Assembly: GCF_030818575.1 (NCBI RefSeq)
Contig: NZ_JAUTAL010000001.1
Location: 620,001 to 684,000 of the forward strand
DNA: 64,000 nucleotides
Source of the DNA: Chryseobacterium camelliae
GTDB lineage: Bacteria; Bacteroidota; Bacteroidia; Flavobacteriales; Weeksellaceae
Reading direction: 5' to 3'
The notes under the pieces are model-generated. The model made no database searches and had not been told where the DNA came from. It was given only the letters and a program-made list of their open reading frames with translations. Positions within the stretch are counted from its first letter, which is position 1. Each line of letters opens with the position of its first letter. Shown in pieces: positions 10,206 through 18,878 of this stretch. Position numbers and translations under genes: made by a program.

Positions 10206-11311
10206 ATAATAAGATAAAAATGAAGAATATATTGATACTGCTCAGTGTAATTCTGGGCATTGCGGTTTTTGCGACCAGCTGTGGAGATGCAAAGTCTAAA
10301 TCCACGGAGATAAAGAAAAAAAATGAGACCATTATGGACAATAAAAATGTAAAAGAAGTGTATTTTGCCGGAGGATGTTTCTGGGGAACGGAACATTTTT
10401 TCCAGCAGATCAGAGGGGTAGTAGGAACCGAAGTGGGATATGCCAACGGAAATAAGGAAAACCCGACTTATGAAGAGGTGGTAAGCCATACCACAGGATT
10501 TGCCGAAACCGTGAAAGTAAAATACGATCCGGAGCAGGTTGACCTTAAACTTCTGATTGACCTGTATTTTAAAACAATTGATCCTACCAGCCTGAACAAG
10601 CAGGGCAATGACAGGGGAGACCAGTACAGAACGGGAATTTATTCAACAGATAAAGAAACGGAAGCTGTGGTAAAAGCTGAAGTGGCGAAGCTGGCCAAGA
10701 ATTACAGTAAGCCGGTACTGGTGGAAACCATTCCACTGAAAAACTTCTACAGGGCTGAAGATTATCATCAGGATTATCTGGATAAAAACCCCGGAGGATA
10801 TTGCCACATTGAACCTGGATTGTTTGAAATGGCAAGAAATGCCAACCCACCTAAAAAAGAAACAAAATACCAGAAGCAGGATAAAAAAGTCCTGAAGGAA
10901 AAACTAACTGCCGAACAGTACAATGTTACCCAGGAAAACGGTACAGAAAGAGCATTTCAGAATAAATACTGGGATGAAAAACGCGATGGTATTTACGTGG
11001 ACATCACAACTGGAGAGCCGTTATTCATCTCTACGGATAAGTTTGAATCAGGATGCGGATGGCCTAGCTTTTCAAAACCGATTACTAAAAAACTGATCGA
11101 GGAAAAACTGGACAGATCGCATGGAATGACCAGGGTTGAGGTAAGAAGCAAAACAGGTGATGCCCATTTAGGACATGTGTTTAATGACGGACCTGCAGAT
11201 AAAGGCGGATTGAGATACTGCATCAACAGTGCATCGCTGAAATTCATCCCAAAAGAGGAGATGGAAAAACAAGGATACGGAGACTATATAACATTACTGG
11301 ATAAGAAGTAA
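10202..11311 (+). CDS. msrAB: Exported bifunctional peptide methionine sulfoxide reductase MsrA-MsrB
   Basis: The 369-residue protein begins with a lipoprotein signal (lipobox ending FATSC near residue 27), then an MsrA domain with the catalytic GGCFWGTEH (Cys59) and an MsrB domain from about residue 225 with GCGWPSF (Cys285) and the catalytic RYCINSASL (Cys340). It reduces both epimers of methionine sulfoxide in proteins. The zinc-binding CxxC pairs of many MsrB proteins are absent: the first pair position reads [11 protein letters not shown], as in the zinc-free subclass. The signal places repair in the periplasm or at the membrane surface. An internal ATG at 10334 could in principle give a cytosolic form. 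Translation is coupled to the preceding DUF417 gene by an ATGA overlap. Confidence 0.95.
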   Translation: MNNKIKMKNILILLSVILGIAVFATSCGDAKSKSTEIKKKNETIMDNKNVKEVYFAGGCFWGTEHFFQQIRGVVGTEVGYANGNKENPTYEEVVSHTTGFAETVKVKYDPEQVDLKLLIDLYFKTIDPTSLNKQGNDRGDQYRTGIYSTDKETEAVVKAEVAKLAKNYSKPVLVETIPLKNFYRAEDYHQDYLDKNPGGYCHIEPGLFEMARNANPPKKETKYQKQDKKVLKEKLTAEQYNVTQENGTERAFQNKYWDEKRDGIYVDITTGEPLFISTDKFESGCGWPSFSKPITKKLIEEKLDRSHGMTRVEVRSKTGDAHLGHVFNDGPADKGGLRYCINSASLKFIPKEEMEKQGYGDYITLLDKK

Positions 11312-11322
11312 AGTGAAGAGGA

Positions 11323-11346
11323 GGCTGCCGAAAGGCAGTCTTTTTT
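11323..11346 (+). terminator. Rho-independent terminator of the stress cassette
   Basis: A 7-bp stem (GGCTGCC 11323-11329, GGCAGTC 11334-11340, GAAA loop) is followed by six T. The T tract runs into the stop codon of the convergent gene at 11345. Confidence 0.85.
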
Positions 11347-11986
11347 ATATAGGACCGAGCTGGAAGCGTTGTTGGATGCTGAGCATTGAAATATTCAGGA
11401 ACAATAAGAATCCAAACAGAACATAATATGCCTGTTGAGGAAGATATTGGATAAATGATTCAGGCCTGAAAATATGTAAAACAGGTTTTTCAGGCCTGAA
11501 GTCACCGCCTACTACACCTCCGCAAATACCATATCTTTCAGATCTGTGAGGATCTTTATATTCATGGACGGCAAAAAAATGATTTGTTTTTTCAACGTCC
11601 ACTCCGTATGTATCCTGCTTCGCCACTTTCATGGCATCAATTAAAGCAATGAAATCCTGATACGTATTGTCATCATTAATCACAAACTCAATGCCCGTTT
11701 CTTGTTCATTCCTGGCCTGGAGCTTTTTTAATTCTGAAACATAATACGGCCGGTTTTGTAAAGCGGTGTTTGGTTTTACTGTGATTTTCTTATACTTCCA
11801 TTTGCGGTACGGCTCAAAAGTATTGAAATGATTTTCCATTCCCTTTTTAACTTTTGCCGGAAGCCCAAGGTCCAGCACGGTATATTGAGGATGAACCCTT
11901 TGGTTTCCATAATACCAAAACAGCAGCGGAATAAGCAGAGCACTGATTAACCCGGGCACATAATATATCTTTTTCATCGTCTTCAT
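11345..11986 (-). CDS. Uncharacterised two-span membrane protein
   Basis: The 213-residue product has one hydrophobic segment near each end (about residues 8-25 and 187-205) with a 160-residue polar domain between them that should lie outside the cytoplasm. The polar part contains VINDDNTYQDFIALIDAMK, which vaguely recalls the beta-alpha element of ExbD-type domains, but I cannot assign a family. Two ATGs (11986 and 11977) are possible. It lies 131 bases after the ABC-2 permease gene on the same strand, with a terminator-like hairpin between them, so it is probably a separate unit. Confidence 0.6.
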   Translation of the reverse strand: MKTMKKIYYVPGLISALLIPLLFWYYGNQRVHPQYTVLDLGLPAKVKKGMENHFNTFEPYRKWKYKKITVKPNTALQNRPYYVSELKKLQARNEQETGIEFVINDDNTYQDFIALIDAMKVAKQDTYGVDVEKTNHFFAVHEYKDPHRSERYGICGGVVGGDFRPEKPVLHIFRPESFIQYLPQQAYYVLFGFLLFLNISMLSIQQRFQLGPI

Positions 11987-12057
11987 TTTTGTTAAAGTTA
12001 ATAAAAAATATCATCTGCTGATGTACAGGCTTTTTGAATATCACTTTAAAACAGGCC

Positions 12058-12083
12058 AAAAAAAAGTGACCCGCATCCGGGCC
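12058..12083 (-). terminator. Rho-independent terminator after the ABC-2 permease gene
   Basis: On the minus strand a GC-rich hairpin (GGCCCG / CGGGTC with one G-T pair, loop GATG, positions 12068-12083) is followed by a T run (A12058-A12065 on the plus strand). Confidence 0.7.
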
Positions 12084-12117
12084 AGTTAATATATTTTAAC
12101 AAATGTAATAATACAGC

Positions 12118-12963
12118 TTACCAGTCCCTTTTTTTCAAAATCCAGTATGAAGCAAAAATGAAAATAGCACACCAAACCAGGCAGGCAATAAGACTCTCGG
12201 TAGGATAGTGGAACTCATATTTTAAACCCAGCATTTTAGCTGCATTCAACCTAACCATTGGATTCGGTATCAGGCTGGACATGCTTTCCAGAGGAAAGAG
12301 CTTGGAAATGAAAAAATCATTCTGCAATACCTGGCCTCTCTGTACTTCATTAAGACCGTGCATTTTCTGATAGCTTTCTACAGCCGATAAAATGATTTCT
12401 ACAATCCACAATACAAAAAAAGCAAGGAAAACAAACACTGATTTCCTCAGCAGAACCGAAAGGAACATCAGGAAACAGAAAAAGGTGAGAAGCTTGACAA
12501 AATAATTGCCGATAAAGAACATCTCCGCAAAAACTTTGTCAGATTCCGTTGTATTGGAGTATTGGTATCCTATAAACAAGGTAATGCCAAAAACAATCGC
12601 AGTTGAAATCACCGTAAAAATGCCGATGGTCAGCAGTTTTGAAGCGATGAATTCCTCCCTGCTCAGCCCATCGATGGTATTCTGTTTAAACATCCTGTTG
12701 CTGAACTCCTGGCAAATGGAAAATACGATGATAAGCCCGAGGAAAATTTTCAGCAAAGCTACAATCCATGTGGTAAAGTTCCAGATCTCCGGAAAATTAT
12801 AGATTCCCTGCTCCTTTAGATTTACTTTCCCGCTAAACAGGTCAAAATCAACCAGTCCTACAAACAGCATCGCGATGAGTATGGCAAAATAAAGGATGCT
12901 GAATATCTTGAACGGTTTGTAGGTAATGTTTTTATAATATTCGAGTTTTAATAATCTAAGCAT
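12118..12963 (-). CDS. ABC-2 type transporter permease
   Basis: The 281-residue protein has six predicted membrane helices and the ABC-2 layout: a cytoplasmic N-terminus (LEYYKNITYKPFK), a large hydrophobic pair, an amphipathic element NRMFKQNTIDGLSREEFIASKLL (family-typical coupling region), and a final helix before KKRDW. It overlaps the upstream ATPase gene by 8 bases, so the two form one exporter. The substrate cannot be told from sequence; relatives next to such ATPases include Nat-type sodium and drug or peptide exporters. Confidence 0.85.
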   Translation of the reverse strand: MLRLLKLEYYKNITYKPFKIFSILYFAILIAMLFVGLVDFDLFSGKVNLKEQGIYNFPEIWNFTTWIVALLKIFLGLIIVFSICQEFSNRMFKQNTIDGLSREEFIASKLLTIGIFTVISTAIVFGITLFIGYQYSNTTESDKVFAEMFFIGNYFVKLLTFFCFLMFLSVLLRKSVFVFLAFFVLWIVEIILSAVESYQKMHGLNEVQRGQVLQNDFFISKLFPLESMSSLIPNPMVRLNAAKMLGLKYEFHYPTESLIACLVWCAIFIFASYWILKKRDW

Positions 12964-13864
12964 GGTTCGTGTTTTTTACAAGTTCAAGGAATTGGGTTTC
13001 AAGAGAGAGTTTCTTTTTCGTGAGGTGAGAAAGGAAAATTCCTTTTTCTGCCAGCTTTTGGTTCAGCGCTGATGCCGAAACCGATGCATCTTCACGGATC
13101 TGGGCTTTTATCAGTTCCCCTTCCATGCTTACAGATGAGAACCACTGCAGTTCCTCCAGTGTGCTCAGCAGAAGGGTATTGTTATCTGCTTTCAGCTCAA
13201 AATATCCCGTATTGTTTGATATTTCGTCCACTCTGCCACAGTAAATCGAATTTCCTTCTTTCAGGACGATTACATGGCTGCATATTTTTTCGATCTCATC
13301 CAGAAGGTGGCTCGCAATGATGATCGTGATGCCTTGTTTGGCAATGCTGTTGATGATTTCACGGATCTGGATAATGCCTTCCGGATCCAGTCCGTTAGTC
13401 GGCTCATCCAGGATCAGCACTTCAGGATTATTGAGTAAAGCAGAAGCAATAGCCAGACGTTGTTTCATTCCGAGGGAATACGTTTTGAAAGCGTCTTTTT
13501 TCCTTTCTAAAAGTCCCACGGTTTTAAGGACCTCATCAATCCTCTCGTAAGGCGTTCCCTTGATTTCAGCAACGATTTTAAGGTTTTTTTCGGCACTGAG
13601 GTACGGGTAGAAGTTAGGCTGTTCAATGATGGCCCCGATTCTTTTCAGCGTTTCAGGATCTGTACCCTTTTTGCCGAACCAGTACCAGTCTCCGCTGGTA
13701 GGATTGATTGTAGAAAGCAGCATGCCAAAAGTGGTGGATTTCCCGCTGCCATTCGGACCCAGAAGGCCGTAAACATTTCCTTTTTCTACGTCAAAAGAAA
13801 TATTGTTCACGACAATTCTCTTGAATTTTTTAGTCAGGTTCTTGACCGATAAAATTTTTTCCAT
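12956..13864 (-). CDS. ABC transporter ATP-binding protein
   Basis: The 302-residue protein has all ABC ATPase motifs: Walker A GPNGSGKST near residue 35, Q-loop IIEQPNFYPYLS, signature YSLGMKQR, Walker B VLILDEPTNGLDPEG and the H-loop in IIIASHLLDE. A C-terminal extension of about 90 residues is typical of drug/bacitracin-type exporters (BcrA/CcmA-like). It is the first gene of a two-gene unit with the permease. An imperfect inverted repeat lies at 13905-13928, about 40 bases upstream, where a regulator could bind. Confidence 0.93.
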   Translation of the reverse strand: MEKILSVKNLTKKFKRIVVNNISFDVEKGNVYGLLGPNGSGKSTTFGMLLSTINPTSGDWYWFGKKGTDPETLKRIGAIIEQPNFYPYLSAEKNLKIVAEIKGTPYERIDEVLKTVGLLERKKDAFKTYSLGMKQRLAIASALLNNPEVLILDEPTNGLDPEGIIQIREIINSIAKQGITIIIASHLLDEIEKICSHVIVLKEGNSIYCGRVDEISNNTGYFELKADNNTLLLSTLEELQWFSSVSMEGELIKAQIREDASVSASALNQKLAEKGIFLSHLTKKKLSLETQFLELVKNTNHA

Positions 13865-14171
13865 GTAATTCGTTTTACATTATACTAGTCTCAACAGATT
13901 TTGAATTGTTACAGAATTTGTAAACAATACTTAGGAAAGGTAATGATAATTGTTATAACTGGGTTTAATTTTACCAATTTTTAATATTGATTCTATGAAG
14001 ATTTAGCAAGCATTAAGCAAAAAAAAGATTCAAAATGATGAGCGGCAGCCGCTATTGAAGTTGTGGGGAAATCTGTATATTTATAAGATAAAGCATCTTT
14101 CGCCGGCCGTATCCTTCAGTTGGCTTAAAATTCGATGCGTTGAATACAGAATGTAATTATTAGATTGAGTT
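13865..14171. other. Divergent intergenic region with inverted repeat
   Basis: This 307-base gap separates the ABC exporter (minus) from the AAA gene (plus). The only structure I can point to is at 13905-13928: six-base arms ATTGTT/AACAAT spaced by 12 bases, with an inner TACA/TGTA pair slightly offset, looking like an operator for a dimeric regulator. I see no reading frame or RNA gene. Confidence 0.35.
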
Positions 14172-15524
14172 ATGAAATTGATTGAACTTGCCCAGGAGCT
14201 TGACGTATCAGCAGAAGCGATCAAACAGTTTATCCAGGATTTCGATCTGGAACTGGCCAACTGCATCAGCACCAACTTTGAAGTGAAAGAGGATTTTGAA
14301 AAATTTGCCCGTGAAAACATTGATTTTCTGCGGCGGTACGAAAAAGACCTCGATAAAGCCAAAACTCCCGGACAGATTGCTGAAAAGATCAACCAGCCGC
14401 AGGAGAAGGTGGAAGAAGCGATGAAAGAAATCAACCCGAATATTTTTGACAATGGCTTCTTCAAATCATCGGTTTCAAGCTATGGGATTGATAATAAGCT
14501 GGGCGGAAATTACCAGTTTGTCTATAATTATTTTGGAAACATTACAAGCCTCCAGAAAAGGGATTTCATTGGATACAGGGATTTGTTCTTCTATATTTCC
14601 AGTGTCCTGGAACCTTTTCTGAATCCGCAGCAAATCAAAGACTGGGGGATCAATAAACCTGCGGGAGTCATTCTGTACGGCCCTCCGGGGAGCGGGAAGA
14701 TTTTCTGGGCCAAAAAAATAGCCGAAATCATCGGATATGAATTCAGGGAGGTAAAGAAGCATTATTTGGGAACCTCATTTGTAGACGGAAGCAAAACCCA
14801 TTTCAATGATTTCCTCGTCACGGCGATGAAACAGGACAAAGTATTGCTGTTCCTGGATGATTTTGACAGCATCATGATGGCCAGGAAACCTGAAAATAAC
14901 GTAGCGGCATGCAACCTGGAAACCCAGGAAGTCATTCTGCACCATATTTCGAAGTTTGAACAGGAAAATGTACTGATGGTTGGTTCTGCCACCACAGTTT
15001 CAGAGATTGATGAAGAAATTCTGGCTCCGGGAAGATTTGATGTTCTGATTCCCGTCTTTCCGCCGAATAAGGCAGAACGTTCGGAAATTATCCTGTATTC
15101 GATGACCAGGAACCTGGACAAAAGCTCACTCCTGTATAAAATCCTTAAAAATAATAAAGCCGACAAGATTCCTTTCTGGGATGAGGTTTCATCAAAAATG
15201 AAAGTGTTCAGCAACACCATGCTGATCGATTTTACCCAAAGCCTTAAAAAACGCATCAAATACCTCTACTATAAGACCAAGAATGAAAATCTTAAAATTG
15301 ATAAAAATGTTCTTGATGGCGCATTAAGAGACGCCGCAGGTAAGCTTACCGAAGAATACCTGGATCAGATTGCCATGTTTCTTAAGGACGTTATCATCAA
15401 CAGCTCAGACCAGTTCCAGTACAGGATCCAAAGCCTGAAAACAGAACTCGATGCCTACAGGGTAGTGGAAGAACCGAGAAGGGCGATCGGTTTTCAGCAT
15501 AATGACGAACAGAAGGATGAGTGA
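14172..15524 (+). CDS. AAA-family protein with IF2_N-like N-terminus and altered ATPase residues
   Basis: The 450-residue protein opens with about 55 residues resembling the small helical IF2_N domain (IELAQELDVSAEAIKQFI), then a linker, then one AAA module (about 140-320) and a helical lid and tail. The module has Walker A GPPGSGK at 170-176, but the next residue, normally Thr, is Ile177. Walker B reads LLFLDDFD, with Asp230 where the catalytic Glu is expected. The sensor-1 Asn of the usual ATN is Thr275 in SATT. The GRFD arginine-finger region is kept. Nucleotide binding may survive, but hydrolysis is doubtful (inference). No partner gene adjoins it and prfB follows after a repeat-rich gap. 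Function unknown. Confidence 0.85.
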   Translation: MKLIELAQELDVSAEAIKQFIQDFDLELANCISTNFEVKEDFEKFARENIDFLRRYEKDLDKAKTPGQIAEKINQPQEKVEEAMKEINPNIFDNGFFKSSVSSYGIDNKLGGNYQFVYNYFGNITSLQKRDFIGYRDLFFYISSVLEPFLNPQQIKDWGINKPAGVILYGPPGSGKIFWAKKIAEIIGYEFREVKKHYLGTSFVDGSKTHFNDFLVTAMKQDKVLLFLDDFDSIMMARKPENNVAACNLETQEVILHHISKFEQENVLMVGSATTVSEIDEEILAPGRFDVLIPVFPPNKAERSEIILYSMTRNLDKSSLLYKILKNNKADKIPFWDEVSSKMKVFSNTMLIDFTQSLKKRIKYLYYKTKNENLKIDKNVLDGALRDAAGKLTEEYLDQIAMFLKDVIINSSDQFQYRIQSLKTELDAYRVVEEPRRAIGFQHNDEQKDE

Positions 15525-15846
15525 GGCGGGGAATTATAAATTTTAAATTATAAATTTTAGATTTTGAATTTTGAATCTGGGCGTGAGGAACAATATAAAT
15601 TGATCAAACTTCTTTTCATCATCAAGCCTCGTATTAAAAATCTATAATCTAAAATTTAAAATAAGTAATCAATTATCATTAATCATTAATCGATTATCAA
15701 TTATCAATTATCAATTATCAATTATCTGGTATCTATGTATCTATCTTCTGATGTCTGATATCTAGTATCTAGTATCTGAAATCTGATATCTAAATCTTAT
15801 CTTCAAAATCCACATTTATCCGTATTTTTGCATAAAATAGACATTC
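15525..15846 (+). repeat. AT-rich intergenic region with two heptanucleotide tandem arrays
   Basis: Between the AAA gene and prfB, 15693-15726 is nearly five perfect copies of a 7-base unit ATTATCA. From about 15729 to 15791 a second, imperfect array of 7-base units (AGTATCT/TGATATC type) follows. The stretch before them (15535-15680) is simple AT-rich sequence with repeated AAATTTTA-type words on both strands. No gene is seen. The prfB -7 box lies just after the arrays at 15823-15830. Confidence 0.8.
15823..15830 (+). promoter_or_regulatory. Candidate -7 box (TATTTTTG) of prfB
   Basis: An exact TAnnTTTG match 16 bases before the GTG start would place transcription start very close to the start codon. 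No well-spaced TTG is seen upstream; the heptanucleotide array occupies that position. Confidence 0.4.
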
Positions 15847-16959
15847 GTGATCAATAATGACCATATAAAAGAGGTCCAGTCAAGGATCGAAGACTTACAC
15901 AAATACCTTCAGATTGAAAAGAAGAAGATAGAAATTGCCAATGATGATGAAAAAACGGCGGCTCCTGAGTTTTGGGGAAACCCAAAAGAAGCGGAAGCTT
16001 TCCTGAAGCAGCTGCGTTCAAAGAAAAAATGGGTGGAAGCCTATGATGAGATCAGCAGCCAGTTTGAGGATCTGCAGGTATTGGCTGAATTTGCCAAAGA
16101 AGATCCGGATTCTGAAAAGGAGCTGGATGAAACTTTTCCGAAACTGGTAGAAAAAATAGAGGACCTTGAATTCAAGAATATGCTTTCCAATGAAGGCGAC
16201 GAGCTTTCAGCAGTTTTGCAGATTACAGCGGGAGCAGGCGGTACGGAAAGCTGTGACTGGGCATCCATGCTGATGAGGATGTATACGATGTGGGCAGAAA
16301 AGCAGGGCTATAAAATCCGTGAACTGAATTACCAGGAAGGCGATGTTGCCGGAGTGAAAACCGTTACCCTTGAGATCGAAGGTGAATTTGCCTTCGGATA
16401 TCTGAGAGGGGAGAACGGGGTACACAGGCTTGTCAGGATTTCCCCTTTTGACTCCAATGCGAAGCGACATACGAGCTTTGTGTCGGTTTATGTGTATCCA
16501 TTGGTGGATGATACCATTGAGATCAACATCAACCCGGCAGATATTTCCTTTGAAACCATGCGGTCTTCAGGAGCCGGAGGTCAGAACGTGAACAAAGTGG
16601 AAACGGCTGTACGTCTTCGCCATGCACCTACCGGAATCATCATTGAAAACTCAGAATCCCGTTCACAGCTTCAGAACAAAGAAAAAGCCATGCAGTTGCT
16701 CCGTTCCAGGTTATACGAAATGGAACTCGAAGAGCGGATGAGGGCGCGGAATGAGATCGAAGCCAATAAGATGAAGATCGAATGGGGAAGCCAGATCCGG
16801 AATTATGTGATGCATCCGTACAAACTGGTGAAAGATGTGCGTTCCGGCTATGAAACTTCAGATGTGGATGCCGTGATGAACGGGAATATCACTCCTTTTC
16901 TGAAAGCCTTTCTGATGGCTGATGGAACAGCTGTTTCGGATGATGATCTTGAGCTTTGA
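15847..16959 (+). CDS. prfB: Peptide chain release factor 2, uninterrupted frame
   Basis: The 370-residue protein has the RF2-specific anticodon-like SPF motif (RISPFDSN) and the GGQ loop ([11 protein letters not shown]) that triggers peptide release at UGA and UAA stops. The start is GTG at 15847: an in-frame TAG lies six bases upstream and no ATG is available. The programmed +1 frameshift found in many prfB genes is absent: where the E. coli gene reads CTT TGA C within its early Leu codon context, this gene reads CTT CAG in frame (KYLQIEKKK, residues 19-27). Expression is therefore not autoregulated by that mechanism. Confidence 0.97.
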   Translation: MINNDHIKEVQSRIEDLHKYLQIEKKKIEIANDDEKTAAPEFWGNPKEAEAFLKQLRSKKKWVEAYDEISSQFEDLQVLAEFAKEDPDSEKELDETFPKLVEKIEDLEFKNMLSNEGDELSAVLQITAGAGGTESCDWASMLMRMYTMWAEKQGYKIRELNYQEGDVAGVKTVTLEIEGEFAFGYLRGENGVHRLVRISPFDSNAKRHTSFVSVYVYPLVDDTIEININPADISFETMRSSGAGGQNVNKVETAVRLRHAPTGIIIENSESRSQLQNKEKAMQLLRSRLYEMELEERMRARNEIEANKMKIEWGSQIRNYVMHPYKLVKDVRSGYETSDVDAVMNGNITPFLKAFLMADGTAVSDDDLEL

Positions 16960-17019
16960 TCCTGCAAGAATTTTTAGTTAAAAATTGATAATTAATTTTC
17001 TTATCAGGGTTTTAAAGCC

Positions 17020-17027
17020 TATTTTTG
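17020..17027 (+). promoter_or_regulatory. Candidate -7 box (TATTTTTG) of the DedA gene
   Basis: Exact match to TAnnTTTG, 16 bases before the ATG at 17044; no TTG at the preferred spacing. Confidence 0.35.
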
Positions 17028-17043
17028 TTATTCAACGATATAT

Positions 17044-17748
17044 ATGGAAGATTTCAATAGCTGGAGAGATTTGCTGAACCCCGAATTTTATATAAAGTTA
17101 GGTGGCTTTTGGCTCATTTTGTTTATCATTTTTGCTGAAACAGGGCTTTTTGTAGGCTTTTTTTTACCGGGTGATTCGTTGCTATTTGTTTCGGGAATAT
17201 ATGCCGTTGAAATAATTCAACAAACATTCGGATCTACGGGAAGTGACTTCCTGGATACGCTTATCCTGGCTACTTCCGTTGCCGTGGCTGCTATTATTGG
17301 GAATGAAGTAGGGTATTATTTTGGAAGAAAAACAGGCTCAGCATTATATAAAAAACAGGATACCATGCTTTTCAAGAAAAAATACCTGTACCAGGCCCAT
17401 GATTTCTTTGAAAAAAACGGTGCATTGGCAATCATCATGGCCAGGTTTTTACCGGTCGTAAGAACTTTTACCCCGATTGTTGCCGGTATCGTAAAGATGG
17501 ATAAAAGAGATTTTCTCAGAGACAATGTCATTGGGGCGGTTCTTTGGTCGTTCCTGCTGATTTTTGCAGGGCATTATCTTGATAAACTGTTCATCGACCA
17601 GTTCGGAATCGATTTAAAGAAAAAACTGGAGCTGATCATTATCGTTATTGTTCTGATCACAACATTGCCGATCATTTTTAAATTCATATTCGGGAAAAAA
17701 CAGGATTTTTCAAAGTATGAAAACCATAATTTCGATGAAGAAAAATAA
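17044..17748 (+). CDS. DedA-family membrane protein
   Basis: The 234-residue protein has the DedA features: an N-terminal re-entrant region with FAETGLFVGFFLPGDSLLF, a cytoplasmic loop with GNEVGYYFGRKTG, and FLPVVRTFTPIVAGIVKM with the conserved Arg in the second amphipathic repeat, followed by C-terminal membrane helices. DedA proteins help flip membrane phospholipids or undecaprenyl phosphate; the exact substrate here is unknown. Single-gene unit closed by a strong bidirectional terminator. Confidence 0.93.
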   Translation: MEDFNSWRDLLNPEFYIKLGGFWLILFIIFAETGLFVGFFLPGDSLLFVSGIYAVEIIQQTFGSTGSDFLDTLILATSVAVAAIIGNEVGYYFGRKTGSALYKKQDTMLFKKKYLYQAHDFFEKNGALAIIMARFLPVVRTFTPIVAGIVKMDKRDFLRDNVIGAVLWSFLLIFAGHYLDKLFIDQFGIDLKKKLELIIIVIVLITTLPIIFKFIFGKKQDFSKYENHNFDEEK

Positions 17749-17762
17749 GAAATTCAATTTGA

Positions 17763-17813
17763 ACTCATAAAAAGATAAACCCGCTACTCAGGCGGGTTTA
17801 TCTTTTTATGAGT
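17763..17813. terminator. Strong bidirectional terminator
   Basis: A perfect 22-bp inverted repeat (17763-17784 with 17792-17813, loop of 7 bases) with a GC core (AAACCCGC/GCGGGTTT) and A/T-rich outer arms that give a T tract in both directions. It lies between the convergent DedA and esterase genes. Confidence 0.9.
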
Positions 17814-17964
17814 ATATGTTTGGCATATACCATAGCATGTTTAAAAGGTTCCAGCCGATGTAATCTTATTTAAATATACACTTGCAGATTATGCCGATTC
17901 AAATGCAATGAAATCTCTTACGTCTTTGGGAAATTGCATTACCTGGTTCCCCATTCAAACGGTT

Positions 17965-18828
17965 CTATTTTTTGATCCATTCCAGGATATTGGGGTAAAT
18001 AATACTGTCCCTTTTGGTCTTGCTGAAAAATCTTGGTGCATGCCCTGTGTTTTTCATAAAAATCAGCTTATGCAGGATCTGCCTTGCACTTAAGACAGAG
18101 TCCAGGGCTTTAGCTTGTTTCTGGCTCACCAGAATATCCTGATTCCCCTGAAAAAGGAGTGTAGGAATATCAGCCACATTGGCTATCGGGCTGGCTTTCC
18201 TGAATTCATCAGATAGATCTTGGCGGTGGAATTTTGTACCTACTACTTTCTGGATGGTGGGCGAAGAATATTTGGAATAAAATGAATGTATATATTCTGG
18301 GGAATAAAAATCTGTGGGACCGCTCAGGGAAATGATTTTTTTTATCTGCTCAGGATGCCGGTACCCATACAACAGAGCCAGATGGCCACCTGCACTTTCT
18401 CCCAGAAGGATATAATTGTTGGGCCGAAGCTCAGCTTTTTCGGCCAGTGCATTGAACTTTTCTATCGCAAGTCCAATGTCTTCAAGCTGTTGCCGGTAAG
18501 TGATGGTTTTAGATACCAGCCTGTAGTTTATATTGATACTGGGTATTTTATTTCTGAACAGCATCTTCTGGATCTGTATCATATGTTCCTTACGCCCGTA
18601 TTTCCAGGCACCTCCGTGAACAATTAGGACCACCGGGGAATCTTCAGGATAATCTGATGGCAGGAATACATCCATTTTCTGCCGTTTATCTTCTCCGTAT
18701 TTTAAATTATAAATTTTCTGCTGACCTCCCGGACCAACCCAAACCCTGAATTTAGTATTGCAGGACTGCAGGATAAAACCGATGCATCCCATGACAAAAA
18801 AATGATACCTGAGAATGAGTTTTTTCAT
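17965..18828 (-). CDS. Alpha/beta-hydrolase lipoprotein (esterase/BD-FAE-like)
   Basis: The 287-residue protein has a lipoprotein signal with Cys23 (ILQSC) and an alpha/beta-hydrolase core: oxyanion loop HGGAW at 71-75, nucleophile elbow GESAGG with Ser145, a catalytic Asp in QGNQDILV and His in NTGHAPRF. This order and the HGGAW motif fit carboxylesterases of the BD-FAE/hormone-sensitive-lipase-like group. It should act outside the inner membrane on a small ester or feruloyl/acetyl substrate; no specificity can be read. The neighbouring serine hydrolase gene lies 50 bases upstream on the same strand, so co-transcription is possible. Confidence 0.88.
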   Translation of the reverse strand: MKKLILRYHFFVMGCIGFILQSCNTKFRVWVGPGGQQKIYNLKYGEDKRQKMDVFLPSDYPEDSPVVLIVHGGAWKYGRKEHMIQIQKMLFRNKIPSININYRLVSKTITYRQQLEDIGLAIEKFNALAEKAELRPNNYILLGESAGGHLALLYGYRHPEQIKKIISLSGPTDFYSPEYIHSFYSKYSSPTIQKVVGTKFHRQDLSDEFRKASPIANVADIPTLLFQGNQDILVSQKQAKALDSVLSARQILHKLIFMKNTGHAPRFFSKTKRDSIIYPNILEWIKK

Positions 18829-18878
18829 TCATTAAATGTATGAAGAATTCTGTTGATTGTAAAAATAGTCAATGCTTG

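Noticed and set aside
10082..10489. Minus-strand frames across the DUF417/msrAB junction
   Set aside because: Opposite two well-supported genes with translational coupling.
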